NCBI RefSeq assembly: GCF_000018865.1
Contig: NC_010175.1
Coordinates: forward strand, 4,464,001-4,528,000
Origin: Chloroflexus aurantiacus J-10-fl
GTDB lineage: Bacteria; Chloroflexota; Chloroflexia; Chloroflexales; Chloroflexaceae
Length of the DNA stretch: 64,000 nucleotides
Direction of reading: 5' to 3'
Shown here in pieces: positions 27,574 through 36,008 of the stretch. The position numbers and the translations under genes were made by a program. Positions within the stretch are counted from its first letter, which is position 1. Every line of letters begins with the position of its first letter. Below the pieces are notes generated by a model, which worked only from the letters and a program-made list of their open reading frames with translations, made no database searches and had not been told where the DNA came from.

Positions 27574-28536
27574 TCAACGTTGGGTCGGTAGTTGGCCGCG
27601 GGCGGCTAATTCTTGCGGCAGCAAGATAGCGTACAGCATCTCGTTGACCGGCACCGGAACACCGGCGGCACGCGCCAGGCGTACCAGCGCTCCATTCTGG
27701 CTGGCCAGTTCTGAAGGCTGGCCGCTCATAATATCGCGCTGCAGCGAGGCTGTCCCTTCGTAAGGCATGCTATCGATAAACGCCATCATTGTGCTCACCG
27801 CATTGTCCGGCAGCATCACACCGCGAGCGGCGGCCACATCAACCACCTCTTGCAAACAACGTTCGACCAGGGGGCGGGTTTCAGGCAGGGAACGCCAGAC
27901 CCCAATCGGGGCGCGGGTAGCAGCGCCAAACCCACTCCAGGCGCAAATCAGCATGAACTTCTGCCAGAGCGCAACGTGGATGTTTTCGGGGATAAAGGCG
28001 CGAATACCGGCCCCCTCCAGTGCGGCCTGAATCCGCGCCAGGCGAGGGGTATGGCGATTGTCGAGTTCACCGAAATCGATAGAGGGCGGATTGACTCCGG
28101 CATGAACAATCACACCCGGTGCAGCCCGATAGGCAATGATGCGGCACAAGCCGGCCAACACATGTTCGGCGCCGAGTACCTCTGCCAGTTCGGTCGGCGC
28201 ATCGACCCCATTGAGCAGCGGAAGCACAGCCGTCTCTGGGCCGATCAGCGGTTGCATCGCGTATGCCGCTTCACGCACCTGCCAGCCTTTCACACCCACA
28301 ATCACCAGATCAACCGGGCCTACCTCGGCGGGTTGATCGGTTGCCTTCACGTCCGGTAACCAGAAATCGCCGGCAATGCTCTGCACGCGCAGGCCATGGC
28401 TTCGCATAGCTGCCAGATGATCGCCCCGGGCAATAAAGAAAACGTCGTGACCGGCCTGGGCCAGACGACCACCGAAGTAGCCGCCGACACCACCAACACC
28501 AACAATCGCTATCCGCATTGGGTTTTCGACACTCAT
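27574..28536 (-). CDS. 2-dehydropantoate 2-reductase family protein
   Basis: 320 residues. The NADPH motif GVGGVGGYFGGRLAQAG is followed by the family's K-x-W segment (GVKGWQV), LLNGVD, and a C-terminal helical domain with the WQKF Lys region. PanE makes pantoate for CoA synthesis; some family members act on other 2-oxoacids, so panE is not asserted. The next upstream gene starts within about 10 nt. Confidence 0.87.
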   Translation of the reverse strand: MSVENPMRIAIVGVGGVGGYFGGRLAQAGHDVFFIARGDHLAAMRSHGLRVQSIAGDFWLPDVKATDQPAEVGPVDLVIVGVKGWQVREAAYAMQPLIGPETAVLPLLNGVDAPTELAEVLGAEHVLAGLCRIIAYRAAPGVIVHAGVNPPSIDFGELDNRHTPRLARIQAALEGAGIRAFIPENIHVALWQKFMLICAWSGFGAATRAPIGVWRSLPETRPLVERCLQEVVDVAAARGVMLPDNAVSTMMAFIDSMPYEGTASLQRDIMSGQPSELASQNGALVRLARAAGVPVPVNEMLYAILLPQELAARGQLPTQR

Positions 28537-28545
28537 ACAGCACTC

Positions 28546-29298
28546 TTACGACAATTCAACGATAAGCTTTAGCGCTCCCAGCCGCAACTCATCACCGTGC
28601 TGGATCGGCTGCGGCTGACGGGGTGGTATCTTGCTGTTATTCCGAAAGCTCCCATTTGTGCTATCAAGGTCTTCGTAGTAGACCTGGCCCTGTTGTACCA
28701 GAAAGCGCCCATGGCGGCGACCAACGCCACGTTCCAGACCGCCGTGAGCGGTCAAATCAATATCAGGGTAAAAATTGCTTACCGGATCGGCGCGCCCAAC
28801 GGTGGCCTGGCCGGTGGCCGGTAATGAGAGCACCGTGCCATTTTCAAGCCGTAACCGTACCCCGGCCAGCGAACTACGTACCGGTGGGGCTACCGCAGGA
28901 ATAGATGGAACCGGCGGAGGTGGAACTGGTGGTACAGAGGTTGGCCGGGCCGGTGGCGGCATTTGGATGGTGGCCGGTTGCGGCGGTGGATAGACAGGTT
29001 GTGGTGGAACACCGGGGAATGGCGATCCAACTCCCGGCGGCGAAGCCACAGGTCGATTGAAGAGCGGGGCACCGCAACTATCGCAGAAGGCTTCACCTGG
29101 AATAACGCTGGTACCGCACTGCGGGCAGGTGGTTGGCCCGGCACTTACCGTACCGCCACCTGCTACAGGCGGTGCAACAGGTACCGGTGTGGCAGCCTGG
29201 GGTGGAGCAGCCGGAACCGGAATCAATTGCGCACCGCACTGATCACAGAAACGGGCACTATCGGGATTGGCAACACCACATTGTGGACAGAATGGCAC
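28546..29298 (-). CDS. Double zinc-ribbon, FHA-domain protein
   Basis: 250 residues from a GTG at 29296-29298 chosen because GGAGG lies 6-7 nt before it; an in-frame start upstream adds no conserved sequence. Two C-x2-C...C-x2-C zinc ribbons (about residues 4-23 and 59-78) lead into a Pro-rich linker (80-145) and a C-terminal forkhead-associated domain (VGRADP, GRRHGRF, DLDSTNGSF). FHA domains bind phosphothreonine, so this is probably a kinase-signalling adaptor. Stop lies close to panE-like start. Confidence 0.87.
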   Translation of the reverse strand: MPFCPQCGVANPDSARFCDQCGAQLIPVPAAPPQAATPVPVAPPVAGGGTVSAGPTTCPQCGTSVIPGEAFCDSCGAPLFNRPVASPPGVGSPFPGVPPQPVYPPPQPATIQMPPPARPTSVPPVPPPPVPSIPAVAPPVRSSLAGVRLRLENGTVLSLPATGQATVGRADPVSNFYPDIDLTAHGGLERGVGRRHGRFLVQQGQVYYEDLDSTNGSFRNNSKIPPRQPQPIQHGDELRLGALKLIVELS

Positions 29299-29530
29299 AA
29301 CGTTCCTCCGTATCTGACTAAGACGTTCTTCGTCACGTGGGCGAGGCCGGGATCGCCCAATTCTGTAGTCACGAGTCGCGAATGGTACCATCTCCATTCA
29401 CTCTTTCGACTCGCCGTTTCTCATACGACTCGTGTACAACAGATGAAGTTGCAGCGTTGCTCCATGCCATTCATGCATATTGTTGATATGTCCACTATAG
29501 CACAAGATTCGGATCAACGATGGCAGCACC

Positions 29531-30871
29531 TCACCTGTAGTCCTGCCGTTTGCCGACATCCAGCAGCGCTTCCTCGTGCTCTTCAGCACCAATCCCAAAG
29601 ATCAGCCGCACCCCTCGATCATACGTGAAATAGCTATACGCCCAATTGAGCAGGACTAACGCCCGGTTGCGAAAACCGACCAGAGCCATCAAATGGACAA
29701 ACAGCCAGCCAACCCAGGCCAGCCAGCCGCTCAGTCGCACGCCGAAGGCGTCGAGTACGGCAGCACTGCGGCCAATTGTTGCCATCTGGCCCTTATCGTG
29801 GTACTGAAAGGGCTGCATCGGTCGCCCGTCAATCTGAGCCAGTATATTACGTGCAGCCTGTTCACCCATCTGGATGGCTACCGGCGCCACCATTGGGTAG
29901 GCAACCCCGGGGCGATAGCCTTCCAGGTACGCCATATCACCGATCACAAAGACGCGATCATCGTCTGGCAAGGTAAGCTGAGGAGTTACCACCACACGCG
30001 CACCACGGCCGAGTGTTACCCCCAGCGCATCGGCCAATGGCGCACCCCGTACTCCGGCGGCCCAGACAACGGTTTTCGCGGCGAGGCTGGAGCCATCGCG
30101 AAACCGGAGGCCGTTTGTATCTGCATCGGCGACCGGCGTGTTCAGGCGAACCTCAACACCCATGCGTTGCAGACGGTGCAACGCAGCCTGTTGCAACGAA
30201 TCTGGAAATGAGGCGAGAATACGGTCGGTAGCTTCGATCAGAACAACCCGGGCCTGGCGGACATCGAGCATCGGATAATCGTGGCGAATCACATGGCGGA
30301 TAAGCTCGACAAAGGCGCCGGCCAGTTCAACACCGGTTGGGCCACCGCCAACCACAGCAAACGTCAACAACGCCATCCGCTTATCCGGATCGCTCTCGGC
30401 AGCAGCCCGTTCACAACACAACAAGACGTGGTTACGCAACCGTTGGGCTTCGTTCAGGTCTTTCATCCCCAGGGTATGACGGGCAATCCGCTCGTTACCG
30501 AAGAAATTGGTGGTGCTGCCGGCTGCCAGAATCAGATAGTCGTACTGCACACTACCGGTATTGGTATGCACAAGCTGACGGGTAAAATCAACGCTGTGAA
30601 CTTCGGCGAGCAGAAAGTTCACATTACGGTAACGGCGCAGAATGGCGCGCACCGGATAGGCAATCGACTCCGGTTCCAGGCCGGCGGTTGCGACCTGGTA
30701 GAGCAACGGCCAGAAACCGTGGTAGTTGGTACGATTGATCAGCAGCACATCCACCGGCGCCTGCGCCAGAGTACGAACTGCGGCCAGACCGCCGAAACCG
30801 GCACCTACGATCACAACTCGTGGGCGACGGGACTGAGCAGGCTGGTTGGATATGATATGCGGCGAAGACAC
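29531..30871 (-). CDS. ndh: Type II NADH dehydrogenase (NDH-2)
   Basis: 446 residues from a GTG at 30869-30871 placed 6 nt after AGGAGG; the upstream ATG at 30896 would overlap that ribosome site. The FAD motif VVIVGAGFGGLAAVR and a second dinucleotide site VVGGGPTGVELAGA are visible, with YLILAAGS and the FVIGDMA flavin segment. It would oxidise NADH and reduce quinone without proton pumping. The C-terminal hydrophobic helix fits membrane attachment. Confidence 0.9.
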   Translation of the reverse strand: MSSPHIISNQPAQSRRPRVVIVGAGFGGLAAVRTLAQAPVDVLLINRTNYHGFWPLLYQVATAGLEPESIAYPVRAILRRYRNVNFLLAEVHSVDFTRQLVHTNTGSVQYDYLILAAGSTTNFFGNERIARHTLGMKDLNEAQRLRNHVLLCCERAAAESDPDKRMALLTFAVVGGGPTGVELAGAFVELIRHVIRHDYPMLDVRQARVVLIEATDRILASFPDSLQQAALHRLQRMGVEVRLNTPVADADTNGLRFRDGSSLAAKTVVWAAGVRGAPLADALGVTLGRGARVVVTPQLTLPDDDRVFVIGDMAYLEGYRPGVAYPMVAPVAIQMGEQAARNILAQIDGRPMQPFQYHDKGQMATIGRSAAVLDAFGVRLSGWLAWVGWLFVHLMALVGFRNRALVLLNWAYSYFTYDRGVRLIFGIGAEEHEEALLDVGKRQDYR

Positions 30872-30958
30872 GATTTGCCTCCTTTCTAGTGAAATCATTC
30901 ACAAAATATCACGAGCACCCAACCCCGTCAATCCGTCGCCAGAACGAACCTCGCTAGA

Positions 30959-31450
30959 TCAGCGCTGTACGATCACCCATCCCCGTCGGTCACGTCGCGG
31001 AAGTGGCAGCGGTGGCAAGGGCCAGACATCATCGATCCAGACGAGCGTGACATAACGAGCCGTGGCGTGAGCCGACCAGAAGTCTGGATCGGCGATGGCG
31101 AGATCGTGCTCGTATGCCCGACGAATCTCGTGTATCTCGCCTGCCGAAAGTGGGCGACTGATTACCTCTGTCGCCAGCGCTAGTCCGGCCAGTGGCCCAC
31201 CGGCACCCTTGAGAAGCAGGATGTCGCCGACTGCAACACGACCAAATGGAGGACGGCGGTCGTGTGCAAAACGGCTTTCGATCCGTTTTTGTCCGCTAAG
31301 GATGCGACTCAGATACGGTTCACGTAGAATGACCAGGTGGATGGTTGGGTTGCTTTGTGTATGGTACCACCGGCTCAGACGCTCGTGCCACGTCGGTTGG
31401 GATTGGGTTGCCGCGATGATCTGTTGCCAGAGTTGTGGTGATAATTGCAT
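30959..31450 (-). CDS. ASCH (PUA-like) domain protein
   Basis: 163 residues. The ASCH core is seen in REPYLSRILSGQKRIESRF and the beta strand GRVAVGDILLLKGAGGPLAG. ASCH domains bind RNA or modified nucleotides and some are nucleases; no role can be assigned here. It lies 88 nt upstream of ndh on the same strand, possibly separately transcribed. Confidence 0.75.
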   Translation of the reverse strand: MQLSPQLWQQIIAATQSQPTWHERLSRWYHTQSNPTIHLVILREPYLSRILSGQKRIESRFAHDRRPPFGRVAVGDILLLKGAGGPLAGLALATEVISRPLSAGEIHEIRRAYEHDLAIADPDFWSAHATARYVTLVWIDDVWPLPPLPLPRRDRRGWVIVQR

Positions 31451-31710
31451 CCCTGTTGCCAGATGGGGAATTCATACGACATACGTATCATAACACAGGA
31501 TGACCAGGTTAGGAGTATTGTCCACCGCAATACCGGTATTCAATGAACATTGCATCTACGCAGCCTGATAGTAAGGTGGCTGGCGGAGTATATGTTCCGG
31601 CAGCAAATGCTCGGCTAGATTGAGGGTGTACTGATTGTACAGATTGGTAGTACAATACAATAACGCGCCGCAGCAGGCAGACGTTGTGGCCACGACCGGC
31701 GGAGGTTTGT

Positions 31711-32484
31711 GTGGAGATCGATATTGCGCTCGTGCGCGCATGGGCGCAACAAGCCGGTGATATGCTTTTGCGCTCGTACTTCAATCAGGTGTCGCCAGAA
31801 CGAAAACTCGACAAGAGTCTGGTGACGGCGGCAGATCGTGCGATTGAGGATTGGTTACGCGCTGCAATTCACGCTCGCTTTCCCGATCATGGTGTGTTGG
31901 GTGAGGAGCGCGATCCGGTTGGCCTCGACCGTGAGTATATCTGGGTTATCGATCCGATTGACGGCACCAGCTCGTTTGTGTCAGGATTACCGATGTGGGC
32001 CGTCTCTATCGGTATTCTGCGCCGCGGCGAGCCGCAGGCTGGTGTGATTTATCTGCCGGTCTTGGGCGATTGTTATTGGGCAGTTGCCGGTGGTCAGGCG
32101 TTCTGGAATGATGTGCCGATACAGGTTGCACCCCCTCAACCGCCTGGCCCCAACGATTGGATTGCCATTCCTTCGACCTTCCACCGGGCGTATACCATCC
32201 ACTACCCCGGTAAAGTACGGGTGCTGGGATCGGTTGCTGCCGATTGTTGTTATGTAGCCCGTGGTCAGGCCAAAGCCGCTATTATCGGTAAAGCAAAGGT
32301 GTGGGATGTTGCTGCCGGCTGGGTGATTGTACAGGCAGCCGGCGGGGTGGTTTGTCCGCTGGAAGGAACCCTGCCCGACTGGATGACACTGCTGCAAACG
32401 ATTCGCTTGCCGGCGCCGGTCGTGATCGGACACCCACAACAGGTAACTCAGGTGTGTGCGGTTGTGCGGCGCATTAAGCCTTGA
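31711..32484 (+). CDS. Inositol monophosphatase family protein
   Basis: 257 residues from a GTG at 31711 with GGAGG 5 nt upstream. Metal-dependent phosphatase motifs are present: GEE (about residue 60), DPIDGTSSF, and the late WDVAAGW. The family includes inositol monophosphatase, 3'-phosphoadenosine phosphatase and histidinol phosphatase HisN, and the substrate is not decided. The stop is about 100 bp before a tandem repeat array. Confidence 0.85.
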   Translation: MEIDIALVRAWAQQAGDMLLRSYFNQVSPERKLDKSLVTAADRAIEDWLRAAIHARFPDHGVLGEERDPVGLDREYIWVIDPIDGTSSFVSGLPMWAVSIGILRRGEPQAGVIYLPVLGDCYWAVAGGQAFWNDVPIQVAPPQPPGPNDWIAIPSTFHRAYTIHYPGKVRVLGSVAADCCYVARGQAKAAIIGKAKVWDVAAGWVIVQAAGGVVCPLEGTLPDWMTLLQTIRLPAPVVIGHPQQVTQVCAVVRRIKP

Positions 32485-32580
32485 ATTGGCACGAGCACTT
32501 CAAGCGCCTTTCAGAGGTGTGTGAACTTGAACTAACACCTATGGGCGACTACGCGGATGAACGCGGATATGCGCTGATTG

Positions 32581-33183
32581 GGCGGATACTCGTGGATAGC
32601 TCCACTCCGCACCCCCCTCCGCGTCGATCCGCGTCATTCGCGTGTATCCGCGTTCCGCATCACCCGTGCCTACTCCTGGATGAGCCGGATGCACCCGGAA
32701 CAACGCGGCTTGGGCGGATACTCGCGGATAGCTCCACTCCGCACCCCCCTCCGCGCCGATCCGCGTCATTCGCGTGTATCCGCGTTTCGCATCACCCGTG
32801 CCTACTCCTGGATGCGCCGGATGCACCCGGAACAACGCGGCTTGGGCGGATACTCGTGGATAGCTCCACTCCGCACCCCCATCCGCGCCGGTCTGCGTCA
32901 TTCGCGTGTATCCGCGTTCCGCATCACCCGTGCCTACTCCTGGATGCGCCGGATGCACCCGGAACAACGCGGCTTGGGCGGATACTCGTGGATAGCTCCA
33001 CTCCGCACCCCCCTCCGCGCCGGTCTGTGTCATTCGCGTGTATCCGCGTTCCGCATCACCCGTGCCTACTCCCGGATGCGCCGGATGCACGCGGAACAAC
33101 GCGGCTTGGGCGGATACTCGGCTCCACTCCGCACCCCCATCCGCGCCGATCCGCGTCATTCGCGTGTATCCGCGTTCCGCATC
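32581..33183. repeat. 132-bp tandem repeat array (about 4.6 units)
   Basis: Units begin at 32581, 32713, 32845, 32977 and 33109, an exact 132-bp period. The last is truncated and carries a 9-bp deletion. Each unit has internal CGCGTATCCGCGT-like subrepeats, and the same words (CGCGGATGAACGCGGATAT) precede the array at 32551. Because 132 is a multiple of three, three frames stay open for over 230 codons on both strands. None has a ribosome site or family similarity, so no gene is called. It lies upstream of the aminotransferase gene. Confidence 0.9.
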
Positions 33184-33311
33184 TTCGCTGATCGCCTCTC
33201 GTATGAGCCTGGAATGCGTTCTCCTGTTTCCCCTGTTCGCCAACCATCAGCATTTCGTATTATAATGACCGGTATCAGTTGTGGCAGCAAATACACAAAG
33301 GAGTGACCATC

Positions 33312-34655
33312 ATGACTGCGCCTGCTGTGCGCCACATTCGTCTTGTCACTGAAATACCCGGCCCGCGTTCGCGCGCATTACTGGCGCGGCGTGATGCGGC
33401 GGTGGTTGCCGGTTTGGGGCGGGCAACGCCGATAGCGATTGCCTCCGGCCAGGGTGCGCTGGTGACCGATGTTGATGGCAATACCCTGATCGATTTTGTT
33501 AGTGGGATTGGGACGCTCGCCGTCGGCCACTGTCCTCCTGAAGTGGTTCAGGCGATTCAGGCTCAGGCCGAACAGTTGATCCATCTTTCGGCGTTAGTTG
33601 GCACCTACGAACCGTATGTCGCCCTCTGCGAGCGGTTAAATGCGCTGGCACCCATCAGCGAGCCGTGCAAGACGTTGCTATCGAATTCGGGCGCCGAAGG
33701 GGTGGAAAATGCGATCAAATTTGCCCGCGCTGCGACCGGTCGTCCGGCCATTATCGTGTTCGATGGCGCGTACCACGGGCGAACGCTGCTTACGCTTTCG
33801 CTCACGTCCCGCACCTACTTCAAAAAGAAATTCGGCCCCTTTGCCCCAGAGATTTACCGCGCACCTTTTCCTTACGCTTATCGGATGGGCATGAGTGAAG
33901 CGGAGGCAGTTGAGCAGTGCTGGGCCGCATTTGAACGCATGCAGATTGCCGGTGTCGATCCCGAAACGGTGGCTGCGGTCTTGATTGAACCGGTGCAGGG
34001 TGAAGGTGGCTTTATCCCGGTGCCGGTCGAATTTATGCGGCGCTTACGCGAATTCTGCACGCGCAACGGCTCACTGTTGATTGTCGATGAAGTGCAGAGT
34101 GGTTTTGGCCGTACCGGTACGCTCTTCGCGATTGAGCAGTTTGGGGTTGAACCCGACATCATTGTAGCGGCCAAGAGTATTGCTGCCGGTATGCCACTGG
34201 CTGCCACAATTGGTCGTGCCCGCATTATGGATTGCGCCCACTACGGCGGTGTCGGTGGTACCTACGGCGGCAATCCGCTCGCCTGTGTCGCAGCGCTGGC
34301 CACTATCGATCTGATTGAACGCGAGCGCTTGCTGGAACGGGCAAAGGTGATCGGCCAACAGATTCGGGCCAGATTTGAACCATTACTGACCGATGATTCA
34401 CTCGATCCACTGGTTGGTGATGTTCGTGGTCTGGGGGCAATGATCGGGATCGAGCTGGTCAAGGATCGCCGCAAACGCACGCCAGCCGCCGCCGAAGAGG
34501 TGCTGGCGATCCTGGGGCGTGCGCTTGAACGTGGTGTGCTGGCGATGCGGGCCGGTCTGTATGTGAACTGTATCCGCTTGCTGGTACCACTTGTTATCAC
34601 CGATGATCAGCTCGATGAAGGGTTAGAGGTGCTGATAGGGGCAATGCGCCACTGA
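33312..34655 (+). CDS. Class III aminotransferase, probable 4-aminobutyrate aminotransferase
   Basis: 447 residues from an ATG preceded by AAAGGAG. The N-terminal TEIPGPRSRALLARRD segment is typical of GabT-type enzymes. LSNSGAEGVENAIKFAR binds the cofactor phosphate, DEVQSGFGRTG holds the pyridine-ring Asp, and AAKSIAAGMPL contains the pyridoxal-phosphate Lys. It would convert 4-aminobutyrate or a similar omega-amino acid to the semialdehyde. GabT is the best guess over acetylornithine aminotransferase. The GNAT gene follows about 90 nt later. Confidence 0.87.
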   Translation: MTAPAVRHIRLVTEIPGPRSRALLARRDAAVVAGLGRATPIAIASGQGALVTDVDGNTLIDFVSGIGTLAVGHCPPEVVQAIQAQAEQLIHLSALVGTYEPYVALCERLNALAPISEPCKTLLSNSGAEGVENAIKFARAATGRPAIIVFDGAYHGRTLLTLSLTSRTYFKKKFGPFAPEIYRAPFPYAYRMGMSEAEAVEQCWAAFERMQIAGVDPETVAAVLIEPVQGEGGFIPVPVEFMRRLREFCTRNGSLLIVDEVQSGFGRTGTLFAIEQFGVEPDIIVAAKSIAAGMPLAATIGRARIMDCAHYGGVGGTYGGNPLACVAALATIDLIERERLLERAKVIGQQIRARFEPLLTDDSLDPLVGDVRGLGAMIGIELVKDRRKRTPAAAEEVLAILGRALERGVLAMRAGLYVNCIRLLVPLVITDDQLDEGLEVLIGAMRH

Positions 34656-34747
34656 AGAGCATTGAGGCAGCCGTGAAGGGTGAGCGTGCAGGAACCCTGT
34701 GCGCTCGCTGTGATCACGTGCTGCCTTATTCCAAAGGAGAATATCTC

Positions 34748-35353
34748 ATGACTATTGTCGTTGTTCAGACCAGACCTGAACATATTCCGCAGCTAGTCAT
34801 TCACCAACAAGTCTGTTTTCCTCACCTGCATCCCGACGATCACTTTGACGCCGAGAACTTTGCCAATCATTTACGCCTGTTTCCCGAAGGGCAACATGTG
34901 GCCCTCGATGGTGATCGCGTCGTCGGGCAGAGTAGCACCTTCCGGATCAGCGGTGAGAAAGTCTTTCATCACCACACGTTTGAAGAGATCGTCGATCACG
35001 GCAATTTTGGCAACCACGATCCGGCAGGTGAATGGCTGTATGGCGCTGATATGAGTGTGCATCCCGATTACCGGGGACGCGGTATCAGCCGGATGTTGTA
35101 CGATGCGCGCAAAGCACTTATTCGGCGTCTCGGCCTGAAAGGTATGGTCGCCGGTGGCATGCTGCCCGGCTACGCTGCCTATCGTGACCAGATGACGGTC
35201 GAAGAGTATGTGGATGCGGTTGTGGCAGGGCGTTTGACCGATCCGACCCTCACCCCTCAGTTACGGAATGGGTTTACGGTGCGCGGCATTATCTACAACC
35301 ATATTCGTGATAGCAATATGCCGCATGCCGCGCTCATTGTCTGGGAACCGTGA
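34748..35353 (+). CDS. GNAT-family N-acetyltransferase
   Basis: 201 residues from an ATG preceded by AAAGGAGA. The acetyl-CoA-binding motif is MSVHPDYRGRGISRMLYDAR. The C-terminal half (ending ...RDSNMPHAALIVWEP) matches a GNAT subgroup with a long, conserved tail but no assigned substrate. Probably co-expressed with the aminotransferase. Confidence 0.83.
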   Translation: MTIVVVQTRPEHIPQLVIHQQVCFPHLHPDDHFDAENFANHLRLFPEGQHVALDGDRVVGQSSTFRISGEKVFHHHTFEEIVDHGNFGNHDPAGEWLYGADMSVHPDYRGRGISRMLYDARKALIRRLGLKGMVAGGMLPGYAAYRDQMTVEEYVDAVVAGRLTDPTLTPQLRNGFTVRGIIYNHIRDSNMPHAALIVWEP

Positions 35354-35364
35354 CCCTCTGCGCA

Positions 35365-35895
35365 TCATCGTATCCTGCGGCGGATGCCATGCACGATGCC
35401 ACCGATACACCCTAAACCCAGTGCCACGCCGATCAGCCACAATTCACTGCCGGCGGCAGGCAGGCTGGTACTGGCAGTGGCCGCCATCACCACCTGAATA
35501 TCGGTACGCGGAGCATTGCCGGTAATGACCGGAATGAGTGTGTTGGTCGAGAATAGCGTGCGTCCGCCGGATTGAATCCGACCTTGCAGCGTATACACTC
35601 GCCCTGCGTCGATCAGAGCCGGATTGTAGGCCAGATTGAAGCGAAACGGTGGTTGAGCGCCATTTGTCGTGAAGGTCTGTTCAACCACCACCCGCCCACC
35701 GGTTCCCTGTGATGTCACCTCAGCAATCTGAAGTGTTACCAGTGCATCGGCAGGCAGTGCAATCTGCTCGCGATAGGTAATAATCCCGCTCAGACTGGCC
35801 GTCGGTTGGGCGATTGCGCTGGCGGGTATCAATGTCAGGAGCAGACCAATCAGCGTATAGATTGTCCGCCGCATATCCAGCATAGCGTTCTCCAT
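35365..35895 (-). CDS. Exported YbaY/YscW-like domain protein with C-terminal anchor
   Basis: 176 residues. An N-terminal signal peptide (RRTIYTLIGLLLTLIPASAIAQ) precedes a beta-rich domain resembling YbaY/YscW (SGIITYREQIALPADALVTL..., FRFNLAYNP). The C-terminus has LPAAG, a hydrophobic helix and a basic end, a sortase-like or simple membrane anchor layout. Role unknown; probably an envelope protein. Convergent with the GNAT gene 11 bp away. Confidence 0.75.
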   Translation of the reverse strand: MENAMLDMRRTIYTLIGLLLTLIPASAIAQPTASLSGIITYREQIALPADALVTLQIAEVTSQGTGGRVVVEQTFTTNGAQPPFRFNLAYNPALIDAGRVYTLQGRIQSGGRTLFSTNTLIPVITGNAPRTDIQVVMAATASTSLPAAGSELWLIGVALGLGCIGGIVHGIRRRIR

Positions 35896-36008
35896 GTTGC
35901 AAAACAGGCGAGAGAAGATGGTATACTCAAGATTATAAACGATAGAGATGCGCGAAAGTTACCGATGCGGGACATTGCGCGTTCACATGACACGACGCTG
36001 GAGAAGTT

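Noticed and set aside
32481-33306. Three overlapping open frames of about 234-242 codons in the tandem array
   Set aside because: They arise because the 132-bp period is divisible by three. They have no ribosome site, no family similarity, and none is better than the others.
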